64,000 nucleotides of DNA, taken from an uncultured Candidatus Entotheonella sp. GTDB taxonomy: Bacteria; Tectomicrobia; Entotheonellia; Entotheonellales; Entotheonellaceae. The notes under the pieces were generated by a model. It did not search any database. It had not been told where the DNA came from and saw nothing but the letters and a program-made list of their open reading frames with translations. How positions within the stretch are numbered: position 1 is the first letter of the stretch; every line of letters begins with the position of its first letter. A program made the translations under genes and the position numbers. Below, piece by piece: positions 17,376 through 25,681 of this stretch. The stretch is taken from positions 173,300 through 237,299 of the forward strand of contig OX639990.1 of NCBI GenBank assembly GCA_951828535.1. The letters are read 5' to 3'.

Positions 17376-17780
17376 TCACATGTCCATTTCAGTCAAGGGC
17401 GTCCGGTGGTCGCGGCGGCGCGTCTTGGCCCTGCGCGGTTCGCGGTTCCACCGGTCCGATGGGTCGCGCTGTTTCTTGGGCTCCGTGGGTGTATCCTGCC
17501 GGGGTTTGGCTTCTCCCCTGTCGGTCAGGGCGATGTAGCGCACCCAGGAACCGCGCGGCAGGGTGGCCACGACGAGCCGTTTGCGGATGAGGCGGCGGAG
17601 GCAGGCGGACAACTCGACGCGGTCAACACTGAGGGCGCGCGCCAGGTCGGGGTAGGGGATGCCGATGCCGTCCGCAAGCTGTGGCCGTCGGCGCTGCTCC
17701 CGCCGCAGCCAGTGCAGGATGGCTTGCTGGAGGGCCGAGAGTTTCAGCTTTTTGTCACTTGCTTGTGAGGGATGATTCAC
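17376..17780 (-). CDS. Winged-helix DNA-binding domain protein
   Basis: A protein of 134 residues starting at GTG 17780 (VNHPSQASDKKLKLSALQQ). Residues about 14-90 form a winged-helix pattern: a leading helix LSALQQAILHWLRREQ, then YPDLARALSVDRVELSACLRRLIRKRLV as the turn-recognition pair and a wing GSWVRYIALTDRGEA. The last 40 residues are highly charged (Lys/Arg/Asp/Pro) and probably disordered. It resembles MarR/PadR-like folds without a clear family match. It is translationally coupled to the phosphoesterase and divergent from the deoxyhypusine-synthase-like gene, so it could regulate either. Confidence 0.6.
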   Translation of the reverse strand: MNHPSQASDKKLKLSALQQAILHWLRREQRRRPQLADGIGIPYPDLARALSVDRVELSACLRRLIRKRLVVATLPRGSWVRYIALTDRGEAKPRQDTPTEPKKQRDPSDRWNREPRRAKTRRRDHRTPLTEMDM

Positions 17781-17818
17781 AAAACGCTGCCTTATCGAGG
17801 AGGTGGACGTAGTGGAAT

Positions 17819-17842
17819 GTCGGATTATGCCGCTAATCCGAC
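17819..17842. repeat. Extragenic palindrome, copy 1
   Basis: Perfect 9-base arms GTCGGATTA and TAATCCGAC around a 6-base loop, in the divergent gap between the winged-helix and deoxyhypusine-synthase-like genes. It is one of five related copies in the window. Confidence 0.8.
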
Positions 17843-17932
17843 CTACCGAACTGAACGCACCGTGCAGCCGTGTTGCTATAATGCCCGGCAACCGTATCCC
17901 TATAGGGTCCTGTGTGAGGGAGCAATTCCAAG

Positions 17933-18943
17933 ATGCCCCGTCCGCCCGTTCGCCCAATAACGCCGGAAGACCTGCAAGCCTTGCAACGGGTACGCACGGT
18001 TTCGGTGCGAGACCGGCAGCACAAGGTGCGCGTGGCCGATTTCGTCGATCCGCAGGCTTGGCAATCCAATGGCGATCTGCGCGCCCTGTTTCCGCGTCTG
18101 CTGAAGGGCCTGGATATCGTCGAAATTGTCGATGGTTTCGTGGCCGCGCACCAGCGTGGACGGGCCATCATCCTGGCCATGGGCGCCCACGTCATCAAGT
18201 GCGGGCTCAACCCGGTCCTCATTGACATGATGCAGCGCGGCTGGCTGAGCGGCCTTGTCCTGAACGGTGCCGGGATCATTCACGACCTCGAAGTGGCGCT
18301 TGTCGGCGCGACGTCCGAAGACGTGGCGCAGGGGCTCGGTGCCGGTGCCTTCGGCATGGTGGAGGAGACACCGCGCCTGATCAACGAGGCCCTGAAAACC
18401 CATGACGCGGGCCGCCTTGGCATCGGCGCCGCGGTGGGGCAAGCCATCGCCGAAGGGGATTATCCGCACAAAGCCCACAGTCTTCTCGCCGCCGCGTATG
18501 CCTGCCAAGTGCCAGTGACGGTGCACGTGGCTATCGGCGCCGACACCATCCACATGCACCCCAGTACCGAAGCCGCCCTGCTTGGCGCCGCGACCTACGC
18601 GGATTTCCAGCGCTTAACCGTCCTACTGCGGGGCCTCCACGACGGCGGCTGCTATTGGAACGTCGGCTCCGCCGTGCTCTTGCCCGAGGTGTTCCTCAAG
18701 GCGCTGACCCTGTGCCGCAATACCGGCCACACGGTCGAGCGCTTTATGACCGTCAACCTCGACATGCTGCAGCATTACCGCACCGACGCCAACGTCGTGC
18801 GCCGCCCGACCCAGGACGGCGGGCACGGCTACACGCTGACCGGTCATCACGAGATCATGCTGCCGCTGCTCTATGCCCTGCTGCTACAGGCCATGCAGGG
18901 CATTAGTAATACCCCTTCACAAAGCCCCCATCGATCTGGGTGA
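17933..18943 (+). CDS. Deoxyhypusine synthase-like protein
   Basis: A 336-residue protein of the deoxyhypusine synthase (DHS) superfamily, a Rossmann-like NAD-binding fold. Typical blocks are VEIVDGFVAAHQRGRAIILAMG, HVIKCGLNPVLIDMM, LVLNGAGIIHDLEVAL, TVHVAIGADTIHMHP and the C-terminal GYTLTGHHEIMLPLL. Eukaryotic DHS moves the butylamine group of spermidine onto eIF5A Lys; bacteria lack eIF5A, so homologues act on something else, for example polyamines as in homospermidine synthases. By eye the position of the catalytic Lys of human DHS falls on NVVRRPT and is Arg here. The start at 17933 has GAGGGAG upstream. Its end overlaps the convergent SDR gene by 41 bp. Confidence 0.82.
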   Translation: MPRPPVRPITPEDLQALQRVRTVSVRDRQHKVRVADFVDPQAWQSNGDLRALFPRLLKGLDIVEIVDGFVAAHQRGRAIILAMGAHVIKCGLNPVLIDMMQRGWLSGLVLNGAGIIHDLEVALVGATSEDVAQGLGAGAFGMVEETPRLINEALKTHDAGRLGIGAAVGQAIAEGDYPHKAHSLLAAAYACQVPVTVHVAIGADTIHMHPSTEAALLGAATYADFQRLTVLLRGLHDGGCYWNVGSAVLLPEVFLKALTLCRNTGHTVERFMTVNLDMLQHYRTDANVVRRPTQDGGHGYTLTGHHEIMLPLLYALLLQAMQGISNTPSQSPHRSG

Positions 18944-19694
18944 CGGTGCCCGTGATGTAGCTGCAGCGCTCCGAGCTCAGAAAAACCACCAGGTCGGCAA
19001 ATTCGGCGGGTTGTCCGGCGCGCCCCATGGGAATGGGCGAGACGTACGCTTGCAGCGCCTCGTCCTCGCTGATCCCCTGCGTCTCGGCCATGTTGTGCGT
19101 TACTTGCCGCACGCGGTCGGTCAGGATGATCCCCGGACAGACCGTGTTGATCAGCACGTTGTCCTTGGCCAGTTGATTGGAGAGCGTCTTGGATAGGGTG
19201 ACCACCCCGGCGCGCGCCACGTTGGAGAGCAGTAACGCCTCGAACGGCTGTTTGACCGTCACCGAGGTGATGTTGACGATGCGGCCCCACTGCTGTGCCT
19301 GCATCTGCGGCATGACGCCGCGAATCAGGCGGATGGTGCTGAGCAGGTTCAGGTTCAGCGCCGCCAGCCAGTCGTCGTCGGCGAAATCCATGAACTGTCC
19401 CGGTGGTGGCCCGCCGGCGTTGGTGACCAGAATGTCGATGCGGCCGAAATGTTCCCGCGCTGCCCCGATCAGACTTTCGATGTCGTCCGGCCGGCTCATG
19501 TCGGCCGTCTGCGCCCACACCTCGGTGCCCGTGGCCGATTTAATCTCCTGGGCGGCTTTTTGCAGTTCGTCGTCGTTGCGGGCGCAAAGCGCGACGTTGG
19601 CCCCCTCGTGTGCCAAGCTCATGGCGCACGCCTTGCCCAGCCCCTTGCTCGAAGCCGCCACCAGCGCGACTCGCCCCTCGATGCCATAATCCAT
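18903..19694 (-). CDS. SDR-family oxidoreductase with atypical active site
   Basis: A 263-residue short-chain dehydrogenase-like protein, start ATG 19694 with GGAGAAACGT upstream. The cofactor loop is ASSKGLGKACA rather than TGxxxGIG, and NAGG is present. The catalytic Ser is kept in NITSVTVKQP, but the YxxxK pair, expected 13 residues later, reads SNVAR: Ser in place of Tyr and Arg in place of Lys. This matches a recognised FabG-like subgroup lacking the standard tetrad. The C-terminal INTVCPGIILTDR and TGTVTQIDGGFVKG segments are normal. Whether it is catalytic is unknown. selC lies 163 bp upstream on the same strand. Confidence 0.85.
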   Translation of the reverse strand: MDYGIEGRVALVAASSKGLGKACAMSLAHEGANVALCARNDDELQKAAQEIKSATGTEVWAQTADMSRPDDIESLIGAAREHFGRIDILVTNAGGPPPGQFMDFADDDWLAALNLNLLSTIRLIRGVMPQMQAQQWGRIVNITSVTVKQPFEALLLSNVARAGVVTLSKTLSNQLAKDNVLINTVCPGIILTDRVRQVTHNMAETQGISEDEALQAYVSPIPMGRAGQPAEFADLVVFLSSERCSYITGTVTQIDGGFVKGYY

Positions 19695-19856
19695 ACGTTT
19701 CTCCGCTGCGGTCTCATCGTTTGTGAACGTGGTCCGGGGCGGGCATCCACGCCGAATTCCATGGTGTCCCGGCCAAGCCCGCCGGTGGTCATGCGGGTCC
19801 CCAGCCCGTCGAGGCGAGTCGATACGCCGTCTATAAAGCCGGCGATATGGGGGGAA

Positions 19857-19953
19857 TGGCGGAAGCGTGTGGGAGTCGAACCCACCTCCGAAGTTATTAG
19901 CCCCGGTCACTGGATTTGAAGTCCAGGCGGCACACCAGCACCGATACGCTTCC
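19857..19953 (-). tRNA. selC: tRNA-Sec (anticodon TCA), CCA encoded
   Basis: A 97-nt tRNA gene with the selenocysteine hallmarks: an 8-bp acceptor stem (GGAAGCGT with ACGCTTCC), discriminator G and encoded CCA, a long variable arm, the T-arm GGTGGGTTCGACTCCCAC, and the anticodon stem-loop CTGGACTTCAAATCCAG with anticodon TCA (TGA on the plus strand at 19917-19919). The anticodon arm is the same as in E. coli selC as I recall it. It shows that the organism decodes UGA as selenocysteine; a UGA-containing gene lies at 30384-31742. selA, selB and selD are not in the window. Confidence 0.97.
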
Positions 19954-19985
19954 ACGCCATGTTTCGGCGTTCTGATTGGGCGCCC

Positions 19986-20015
19986 ATGCTAGTTGAACGT
20001 CCGTAAGCCTGTCAA
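19986..20015 (-). promoter_or_regulatory. Predicted promoter of selC
   Basis: On the minus strand TTGACA (20015-20010) is followed after 18 bp by TAGCAT (19991-19986). The expected start near 19979 lies about 26 nt before the mature tRNA 5' end. The element fits between the esterase stop and selC. Confidence 0.6.
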
Positions 20016-20028
20016 CAACGGCCTACGC

Positions 20029-20919
20029 CTACGCCGCCCGCTCACGCACGTACTCGCCCACCCGTTCGACGGCCTGCTGCCCTTCGGGGAGCAGCGGCGC
20101 GAAGAGGTGCCAGACGTGGATCATGTCGTCCCATGACTTCAGGGTGACGTCCACGCCGGCGGCCCTGGCGCGCTCGGCGAGGCGAATGGCATCGTCCAGC
20201 AGTGTTTCGGCACTGCCGACGTGGATCAGCAATGGCGGCAGACCGCTCAGGTCGGCATACAGGGGCGCCGCCAGCGGCGTACGTGGGTCGGCGCCGTTCA
20301 GGTAGAGGGTCGCCATGCGTACCAGTCCCTCGCGGCGCACCATGGGATCGACGGCGGCCTTGCTGGTCATGGATTCGCCGACGCCTTCCATGTCCACCCA
20401 TGGGGACAAGCACACGCCGGCAGCCGGCAGCGGATCGCCCGATTCGCGCAGGGCAAGCAGGGTGGCCACCGTCAAGCCGCCGCCCGCCGAATCGCCGGCG
20501 ATGACCGTACGGGCCGGGTCAGCGCCGTTGGCCAGTAGCCAGCGATAGGCCTCGGCGGCGTCCTCGACCGCAGCGGGGTACGGGTGCTCGGGCGCCAGTC
20601 GGTAGTCGATGATGAGCACGCGCGCCGCGGCGGCCTGCGACAGTCGCCCGGCCAGCTCACGGTGCGTGTCGATGGAGCCGATGACGTAACCGCCGCCGTG
20701 CAGGTACAGCATGGTGCGCCCAGCGTCGGCGCCGGGGGCCTCAACCCAGGCGGCCGGCACGCCGCCCGCGTCGATGCGGGTGAAGGTGAATTCCGCCGTG
20801 AGGGGGAATTTGGACGCCAGAACGTCGAAGCCCTTACGCATGTCGGCCACCGGTGGATTTTCCACCACGGGCCTGGAACGCAGCATGGTGATGATGTCGC
20901 TAAGTTCGGAACTGGCCAT
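20029..20919 (-). CDS. Alpha/beta hydrolase, hormone-sensitive-lipase type esterase
   Basis: A 296-residue carboxylesterase-like hydrolase. The oxyanion motif HGGGYVIGS, the nucleophile elbow GDSAGGGL, an Asp in the SAETLLDDA region and the catalytic His in DDMIHVWHLF define the HSL (bacterial acetyl-esterase) family. There is no signal peptide, so it acts in the cytoplasm on small acyl esters. It is 18 bp downstream of the lyase gene and probably cotranscribed with it. The physiological substrate is unknown. Confidence 0.9.
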   Translation of the reverse strand: MASSELSDIITMLRSRPVVENPPVADMRKGFDVLASKFPLTAEFTFTRIDAGGVPAAWVEAPGADAGRTMLYLHGGGYVIGSIDTHRELAGRLSQAAAARVLIIDYRLAPEHPYPAAVEDAAEAYRWLLANGADPARTVIAGDSAGGGLTVATLLALRESGDPLPAAGVCLSPWVDMEGVGESMTSKAAVDPMVRREGLVRMATLYLNGADPRTPLAAPLYADLSGLPPLLIHVGSAETLLDDAIRLAERARAAGVDVTLKSWDDMIHVWHLFAPLLPEGQQAVERVGEYVRERAA

Positions 20920-20937
20920 GAAATTATTTCTCCTGCA

Positions 20938-22320
20938 TCAGGTTGAGGGTCGTTCGGTCACAGTGCGACGGCTGATAGCCGTCGCAGTCTCGCGGGCCTG
21001 GATAGCGCCCTGCTCGGCGAAATGACGGCACATGCCGGTGTAGCGGCCCGGATCCAACAGGGCGGCGATCTGTTCGTCGCTCAGATGATCCCGGACTGCA
21101 GGGTCGGCGGCCAGCAATTCTTGAAATGACTGTTCCTCGGTCACGGCTGCCTGCGCCAGATCGTAGATGACGTCGTGCGCCCGTTGCCGGCCCATCTGTT
21201 GGCCGAGCTCGAGCATCAGCGCCTCTGCCATGATCAGGCCGCCGCTGAGGTCGAGGTTGCGGCGCATGCGTTCGGGAAATACCTGCAGGCCCGCGAACAG
21301 CGCGATGAGCCGCTGCAGGATGTCGCCGGTCAGGCCGCACGCCTCGCTGATGGCGCGTTGCATCATGATACTGGTCGTGCGGTCGGCCTCGTGCTCAGTC
21401 TGCATGGCCTCCAGCGCCAGCGGTACCAGAGTGCGCACCTGCGCCGCCGCCGCCACGACGTCCTGTGCCAGCTTGGGATTGCGCTTTTGCGGCATGGTGC
21501 TGCTACCCACCGTGCCCGTCGGTACCGGCTCCTCGACCTCGCCGAATTCCTGCTTCATGAGCGTGTAAACTTCCCGCCCGATTTTGCTGCAGGTGGCGGC
21601 AAGCAGGCCCAGCAGGCTCACGTACTCTGCCTGATGATCGCCCAAGGTGCGCGATGGCACCGGCATGGGCGTCATGCCAAGACGCTGCGCCATCAACGCC
21701 TGCGTCGGCAAGCCCAGCTCGCCCAGCGACGCGAGGGTGCCGGCACCGCCGCCCAGCATGGCGACGAAGACGCGCTCCTCGCAGCCGCGCAGGCGTTCCA
21801 CGTGGCGGCACAACTCGTCGATCCATACCGCCACCTTGTAACCAAAGGTTGCTGGGACCGCGTGCTGCCCATGCGTTCGTCCCGGCAGCAGGGCGTCCTT
21901 GGTCTCCTCGGCGAGGTCGGCCAGCAGGTTGAGCAGGGCGGCCAGTTGGGTGAGGAAGATCGTATGCGCCCGACGCATCAGTAGAAGTTGTCCGGTCTGC
22001 GTGATGTTCTGCGTCGTCGCGCCCCAGTGCACGTAGCCGCCGGCGTCACCGTCGCACAATCGGTCCAGCTCCCAGACCAGGGGCACCAGGGGGTGACCGG
22101 TGCGCGCCAGACCCTCCTGCACGGCGTCCATGTTGAGGTAGGAAAGTTTCGCCTTGCGGGTGATCTCCGCGGCTGCCTCCGCCGGGATGATGTCGAGTTC
22201 CGCTTGCGCCTGCGCCAGGGCAGCTTCGACGTCCAGCCAAGCCTGGTAGCGCGCCGCCTCCGAGAACAGACTCCGAATGCCGGGGTCCTCGATACGTAAG
22301 CTGGTGGGTTCTTCCTGCAT
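20938..22320 (-). CDS. Fumarase/adenylosuccinate lyase superfamily enzyme (CMLE-like)
   Basis: A 460-residue lyase carrying the superfamily signature GSSTMPQKRNP, the GGYVHWGATTQNITQTGQLL segment and the PGRTHGQHAVPATFG block. The overall pattern is closest to 3-carboxy-cis,cis-muconate cycloisomerase (PcaB) and related 2-substituted dicarboxylate lyases rather than to purine-pathway PurB. No protocatechuate genes lie nearby, so the substrate is open. I start it at the ATG 22320 (MQEEPTSLRIEDPGIRSLF), with AAGGGA upstream; the same frame is open for 22 more codons. It is divergent from the thiolase gene. Confidence 0.82.
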   Translation of the reverse strand: MQEEPTSLRIEDPGIRSLFSEAARYQAWLDVEAALAQAQAELDIIPAEAAAEITRKAKLSYLNMDAVQEGLARTGHPLVPLVWELDRLCDGDAGGYVHWGATTQNITQTGQLLLMRRAHTIFLTQLAALLNLLADLAEETKDALLPGRTHGQHAVPATFGYKVAVWIDELCRHVERLRGCEERVFVAMLGGGAGTLASLGELGLPTQALMAQRLGMTPMPVPSRTLGDHQAEYVSLLGLLAATCSKIGREVYTLMKQEFGEVEEPVPTGTVGSSTMPQKRNPKLAQDVVAAAAQVRTLVPLALEAMQTEHEADRTTSIMMQRAISEACGLTGDILQRLIALFAGLQVFPERMRRNLDLSGGLIMAEALMLELGQQMGRQRAHDVIYDLAQAAVTEEQSFQELLAADPAVRDHLSDEQIAALLDPGRYTGMCRHFAEQGAIQARETATAISRRTVTERPST

Positions 22321-22407
22321 GGGTTGGGTCCCTTCTGTAGCGCTTTGCTTGGTGTCTGCTCTTGGCAGTGTAAGGCGGCGGGCCAAACAGGGTCAACCCT
22401 GCGGCGG

Positions 22408-22436
22408 TTGCTTGCGGCCGTCGAATATCCTACAGT
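22408..22436 (+). promoter_or_regulatory. Possible promoter of the thiolase gene
   Basis: TTGCTT (22408-22413) and TACAGT (22431-22436) are 17 bp apart, about 65 bp before the GTG start. A short palindrome AGGGTCAACCCT lies just upstream at 22389-22400 and could bind a regulator shared with the divergent lyase gene. Confidence 0.35.
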
Positions 22437-22500
22437 CGTTCACCTCCATATTTCAGGGACCACCCGCGTAAACAACCTTTCATAAACAAGGGGAAACACC

Positions 22501-23697
22501 GTGAGAGATGTCGCCATTGTCAGCCCTGTTCGCACGGCGGTCGCGAGCTTTGGTGGGGCGCTGAAGGACGTGTCTGCTGCCGAATTGGGGTCGACGGTCA
22601 TCAAAGCCGCCTTGGAGCGCACCAGCCTGGCGCCCGAAAAGGTTGACGAGGTCATCCTGGGGCACGGCTATGCGAGCGGCGAGGAGCCGGCGATCGGCCG
22701 CCTGTGCGCCCTGAAGGCCGGGCTGCCCATCGAGGTGCCGGGGTATCAGTTGGACCGCCGTTGCTCGTCGGGACTGCAAGCCATCCTCAACGCCAGTATG
22801 ATGGTCCAAACCGGCAACGCAGATGTGGTGATCGCCGGCGGCGTCGAGAGCATGAGCCGGGTGGAGTTCTACAGCACGGACATGCGGAGCGGCAGCCGCT
22901 TGGGCTCCGTGACCCTGCACGACCGCCTAACGCGGGCGCGTTTCACCGTCGCCCCCGAGGAACGCTTCGGGTTTATCTCCGGGATGATCGAGACAGCGGA
23001 AAACCTCGCCGAGCGCCATGATATCTCGCGCGAGGAGCAGGATGCTTACGCTCTGCGCAGCCACCAGCGTGCTGTGGCGGCGCGGGAGCAGGGCCTGTTC
23101 GCCGGCGAGATCGTGCCGGTCAGCGTGCCGCAGCGGCGTGGGGATCCCAAGGTGTTCAACGCGGATGAGGGGCCGCGTCCTGACACGTCCCTGGAGGTTC
23201 TCGCCAAGCTGCGTCCGATGACCAAGGGCGGCACCGTGACGGCGGGCAACGCCAGCTCTCAGAACGACGCCGCGTCGGTCTGCCTCGTCGTGGCAGCCGA
23301 CAAGCTCGACGAGCTGGGGCTGACCCCGATGGCCTTTCTGAGGGGCTGGTCGGTGGCCGGCGTGCATCCGGCTTACATGGGCATCGGACCGGTGCCGGCG
23401 GTGCAGAAACTGTTCGCGCGCACCAGCATGACGTTCGACGACATCGACGTCATCGAGCTCAACGAAGCTTTCGCCTCGCAGGTGCTGGCGGTGGTGAAGG
23501 AATGGAAGCTGGAGGATGACAGCAAGTTGAACGTGCACGGCTCCGGCATTTCGCTCGGACATCCCATCGCCGCCACCGGTGCGCGCATTCTCACCACCCT
23601 GCTGCACGAGATGCAGCGCCGTGATGCGCGCTACGGCCTGGAGACCATGTGCGTCGGCGGTGGCCAGGGCGTCGCCGCGCTGTTCGAACGCCCGTAG
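22501..23697 (+). CDS. Thiolase (acetyl-CoA C-acyltransferase family)
   Basis: A 398-residue thiolase starting with GTG at 22501 (VRDVAIVSPVRTAVASFGGAL), preceded by AAGGGGAAA. The nucleophilic Cys88 lies in DRRCSSGLQ, the NEAFA motif in VIELNEAFASQ, the His in GISLGHPIAATGAR, and the second Cys in MCVGGGQGVA. This full set supports Claisen condensation or thiolysis of acyl-CoA. Biosynthetic and degradative types cannot be separated here. It is followed after 89 bp by an MBL-fold hydrolase, with an extragenic palindrome in the gap. Confidence 0.93.
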   Translation: MRDVAIVSPVRTAVASFGGALKDVSAAELGSTVIKAALERTSLAPEKVDEVILGHGYASGEEPAIGRLCALKAGLPIEVPGYQLDRRCSSGLQAILNASMMVQTGNADVVIAGGVESMSRVEFYSTDMRSGSRLGSVTLHDRLTRARFTVAPEERFGFISGMIETAENLAERHDISREEQDAYALRSHQRAVAAREQGLFAGEIVPVSVPQRRGDPKVFNADEGPRPDTSLEVLAKLRPMTKGGTVTAGNASSQNDAASVCLVVAADKLDELGLTPMAFLRGWSVAGVHPAYMGIGPVPAVQKLFARTSMTFDDIDVIELNEAFASQVLAVVKEWKLEDDSKLNVHGSGISLGHPIAATGARILTTLLHEMQRRDARYGLETMCVGGGQGVAALFERP

Positions 23698-23705
23698 CGC
23701 TGCAG

Positions 23706-23733
23706 GTCGGGTTAGGCAAAGGCGTAGCCCGGC
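23706..23733. repeat. Extragenic palindrome, copy 2 (diverged)
   Basis: Arms GTCGGGTTA and TAGCCCGGC pair with one G-T type mismatch around a 10-base loop, between the thiolase stop and the MBL gene. It shares layout and arm sequence with the other copies. Confidence 0.6.
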
Positions 23734-23786
23734 ATTCCGATTTGGCGGTCACCCACGCCGCCGGAACAACCGAAAGGGAAACCCGT

Positions 23787-24554
23787 ATGACGCACTCGCC
23801 CTACACCATCTACGCGGTGCAATACGCCCGTCGCGAGACTACCTCGACGGAGTTGTTTTACGGCGACTATCACGACACGCCGATGAAGATGGCCTATTTC
23901 GTGTGGGCGCTGGTGAGCGACCAACACACGGTGGTTGTCGACCTGGGTTTCACCGAGGAAGTCGGCACCGGCCGCGGGCGCGAGTTCATGCGTTGCCCGT
24001 CGGTGGGTCTGGCGGAGTTGGGCATCGACTGCGCCAGCGTCTCGCACGTCGTCGTCAGCCACATGCACTACGATCACGTTGGCAATTACGATCTGTTCCC
24101 GAACGCCACCTTCTACCTGCAAGAAGACGAAATGCGTTTCTACACCGGCAAGTACGTGCGCCACGCCGCCTTTCGACGCTCCATCGAGGTGGACGACGTG
24201 GTGGCCATGGTGCGTTACAACTACGAGGGGCGGCTGACGCTGGTTGACGGCGTGCGCGAGATCGTCCCGGGCGTGCACGCACACCGGGTCGGCGGCCACA
24301 CCGCCGGCCTGCAGATCGTCACGGTGCAGACCGCCCTGGGTCGGGCCGTCCTCGCGACGGACGCGTCGCATTATTACCACAACATCGAGAAGGACGTGCC
24401 CTTCATGGTGCTGCACGATCTGCCCGGCATGTACGACAGCTTCGAGCGCATGCGCGAGTTGGCCGACAAGCCGGAACTGATCGTTCCTGGCCACGACCCG
24501 CTGGTTCTGGAGCGCCTCAAGCCCGTAGCGGATGGTATCGTATCGCTGGGATAG
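23787..24554 (+). CDS. MBL-fold metallohydrolase, N-acyl-homoserine-lactonase-like
   Basis: A 255-residue zinc hydrolase. The metal motif HMHYDHVGN, a later His in RVGGHTAGLQ, Asp in LATDASHYY and the terminal His in VPGHDPLV match the AiiA-like lactonase group of the metallo-beta-lactamase superfamily. The start is the ATG at 23787 with AAAGGG upstream, not the earlier in-frame codon inside the thiolase gene. Lactone or thioester hydrolysis is plausible; quorum quenching is not implied. It is probably cotranscribed with the thiolase. Confidence 0.82.
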   Translation: MTHSPYTIYAVQYARRETTSTELFYGDYHDTPMKMAYFVWALVSDQHTVVVDLGFTEEVGTGRGREFMRCPSVGLAELGIDCASVSHVVVSHMHYDHVGNYDLFPNATFYLQEDEMRFYTGKYVRHAAFRRSIEVDDVVAMVRYNYEGRLTLVDGVREIVPGVHAHRVGGHTAGLQIVTVQTALGRAVLATDASHYYHNIEKDVPFMVLHDLPGMYDSFERMRELADKPELIVPGHDPLVLERLKPVADGIVSLG

Positions 24555-24683
24555 CTTCTTGCCGGCTCTCCCTTGGCGGGTGAGAGCCTGTCCCGGACTT
24601 GATCCGGGGTTGGGTGAGGGGAGAAGACGAGGCGATGGCAGGCTGGCATGAAGCCATGTCAGGGCATGTCAACTGGAGAGGCT

Positions 24684-25622
24684 ATGCATATACTCGTAAG
24701 CGGAACAAACGGGCTGATCGGTTCGGCTTTGACGCCGTTCCTTGAAGCGGCGGGGCACCGGATAACCCGGCTGGTTCGCGGGCGGGCGCGTCCGGGCTGG
24801 GGAGAAGTGGCCTGGCAGCCGGAGGCCGGGCGCATGGCCCCACAGGCCCTGGAAGGCGTGGACGCCGTCGTGCATCTGGCGGGCGAGAGCATCACCGGAC
24901 GCTGGACGGCGGACAAGAAGCGGCGTATCTACGACAGTCGGGTGCGCGGCACCCAGGTCATCTGCGAGGCGCTGCAACAGGTCGTCAGGCCACCCAAGAC
25001 CTTCGTATGCGCCTCGGCCATTGGGTATTACGGCAACCGCGGCGAGCGCCTGCTGCGAGAAGAGAGCCGTGCCGGGGAAGATTTCCTGGCGCGCGTCTGC
25101 GTTGACTGGGAAGCAGCGGCGGCTCCGGCTGCAGAACGCGGCATCCGGGTCGTGCCGCTGCGCCTGGGTATGGTGTTGAGTGGTTCCGGCGGCGCCCTGG
25201 GCCAGATGCTGCCGCCGTTCCGGCTCGGCCTCGGCGGGGTGCTTGGCGGCGGTTCGCAATACATGAGCTGGATCGCCCTGGACGACGTCGTGAGCGCTAT
25301 TTCCCATGTGTTGACAACGGACTCCTTGCAAGGCGCCGTGAATCTCGTGGCGCCCGAGTCGGTCAGCAATCGCGATTTTACCAAGACGTTGGGCCGAGTG
25401 TTGCGGCGCCCGACACGATTTGCCGTGCCGGCCTTTGCCGCCCGTCTGTTGTTCGGAGAGATGGCCGACGCCTTGCTGCTGGCCAGCACGCGCGTGGAAC
25501 CGGCCAAGCTCAACGCCTCGGGCTACGCCTTTCGCTATCCAGACCTCGAGAGTGCGCTGCGGCACGTGCTGGGCAAGCCCCTGCCCGAACCGAAACCGTC
25601 GGTTGAGACGCCTGTGCTATAA
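24684..25622 (+). CDS. TIGR01777-type NAD-dependent epimerase-like protein (YfcH family)
   Basis: A 312-residue extended SDR protein. It opens MHILVSGTNGLIGSALTPFL with the nucleotide-binding GxxGxxG, and contains DAVVHLAGESITGRWTADKK and ASAIGYYGNRG, which are diagnostic of the YfcH/SulA family. The DUF1731-like C-terminal domain (VPAFAARLLFGEMADALLLAS) is present. The function of the family is not established. The ATG at 24684 follows GGAGAGG. The upstream 129 bp contain a CCCGGACTTGATCCGGGG-type repeat near 24591-24613. Confidence 0.88.
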   Translation: MHILVSGTNGLIGSALTPFLEAAGHRITRLVRGRARPGWGEVAWQPEAGRMAPQALEGVDAVVHLAGESITGRWTADKKRRIYDSRVRGTQVICEALQQVVRPPKTFVCASAIGYYGNRGERLLREESRAGEDFLARVCVDWEAAAAPAAERGIRVVPLRLGMVLSGSGGALGQMLPPFRLGLGGVLGGGSQYMSWIALDDVVSAISHVLTTDSLQGAVNLVAPESVSNRDFTKTLGRVLRRPTRFAVPAFAARLLFGEMADALLLASTRVEPAKLNASGYAFRYPDLESALRHVLGKPLPEPKPSVETPVL

Positions 25623-25681
25623 TCCGCCGCGTTCCCCCGGCATCAAACTCGTTCCTGCTTATGTTGAGGAGATCGGTTCCC

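Noticed and set aside
23787-24554. Quorum-quenching lactonase as a firm function
   Set aside because: The metal motif is shared by many MBL hydrolases and the neighbours are CoA-ester genes, so only the family is called.
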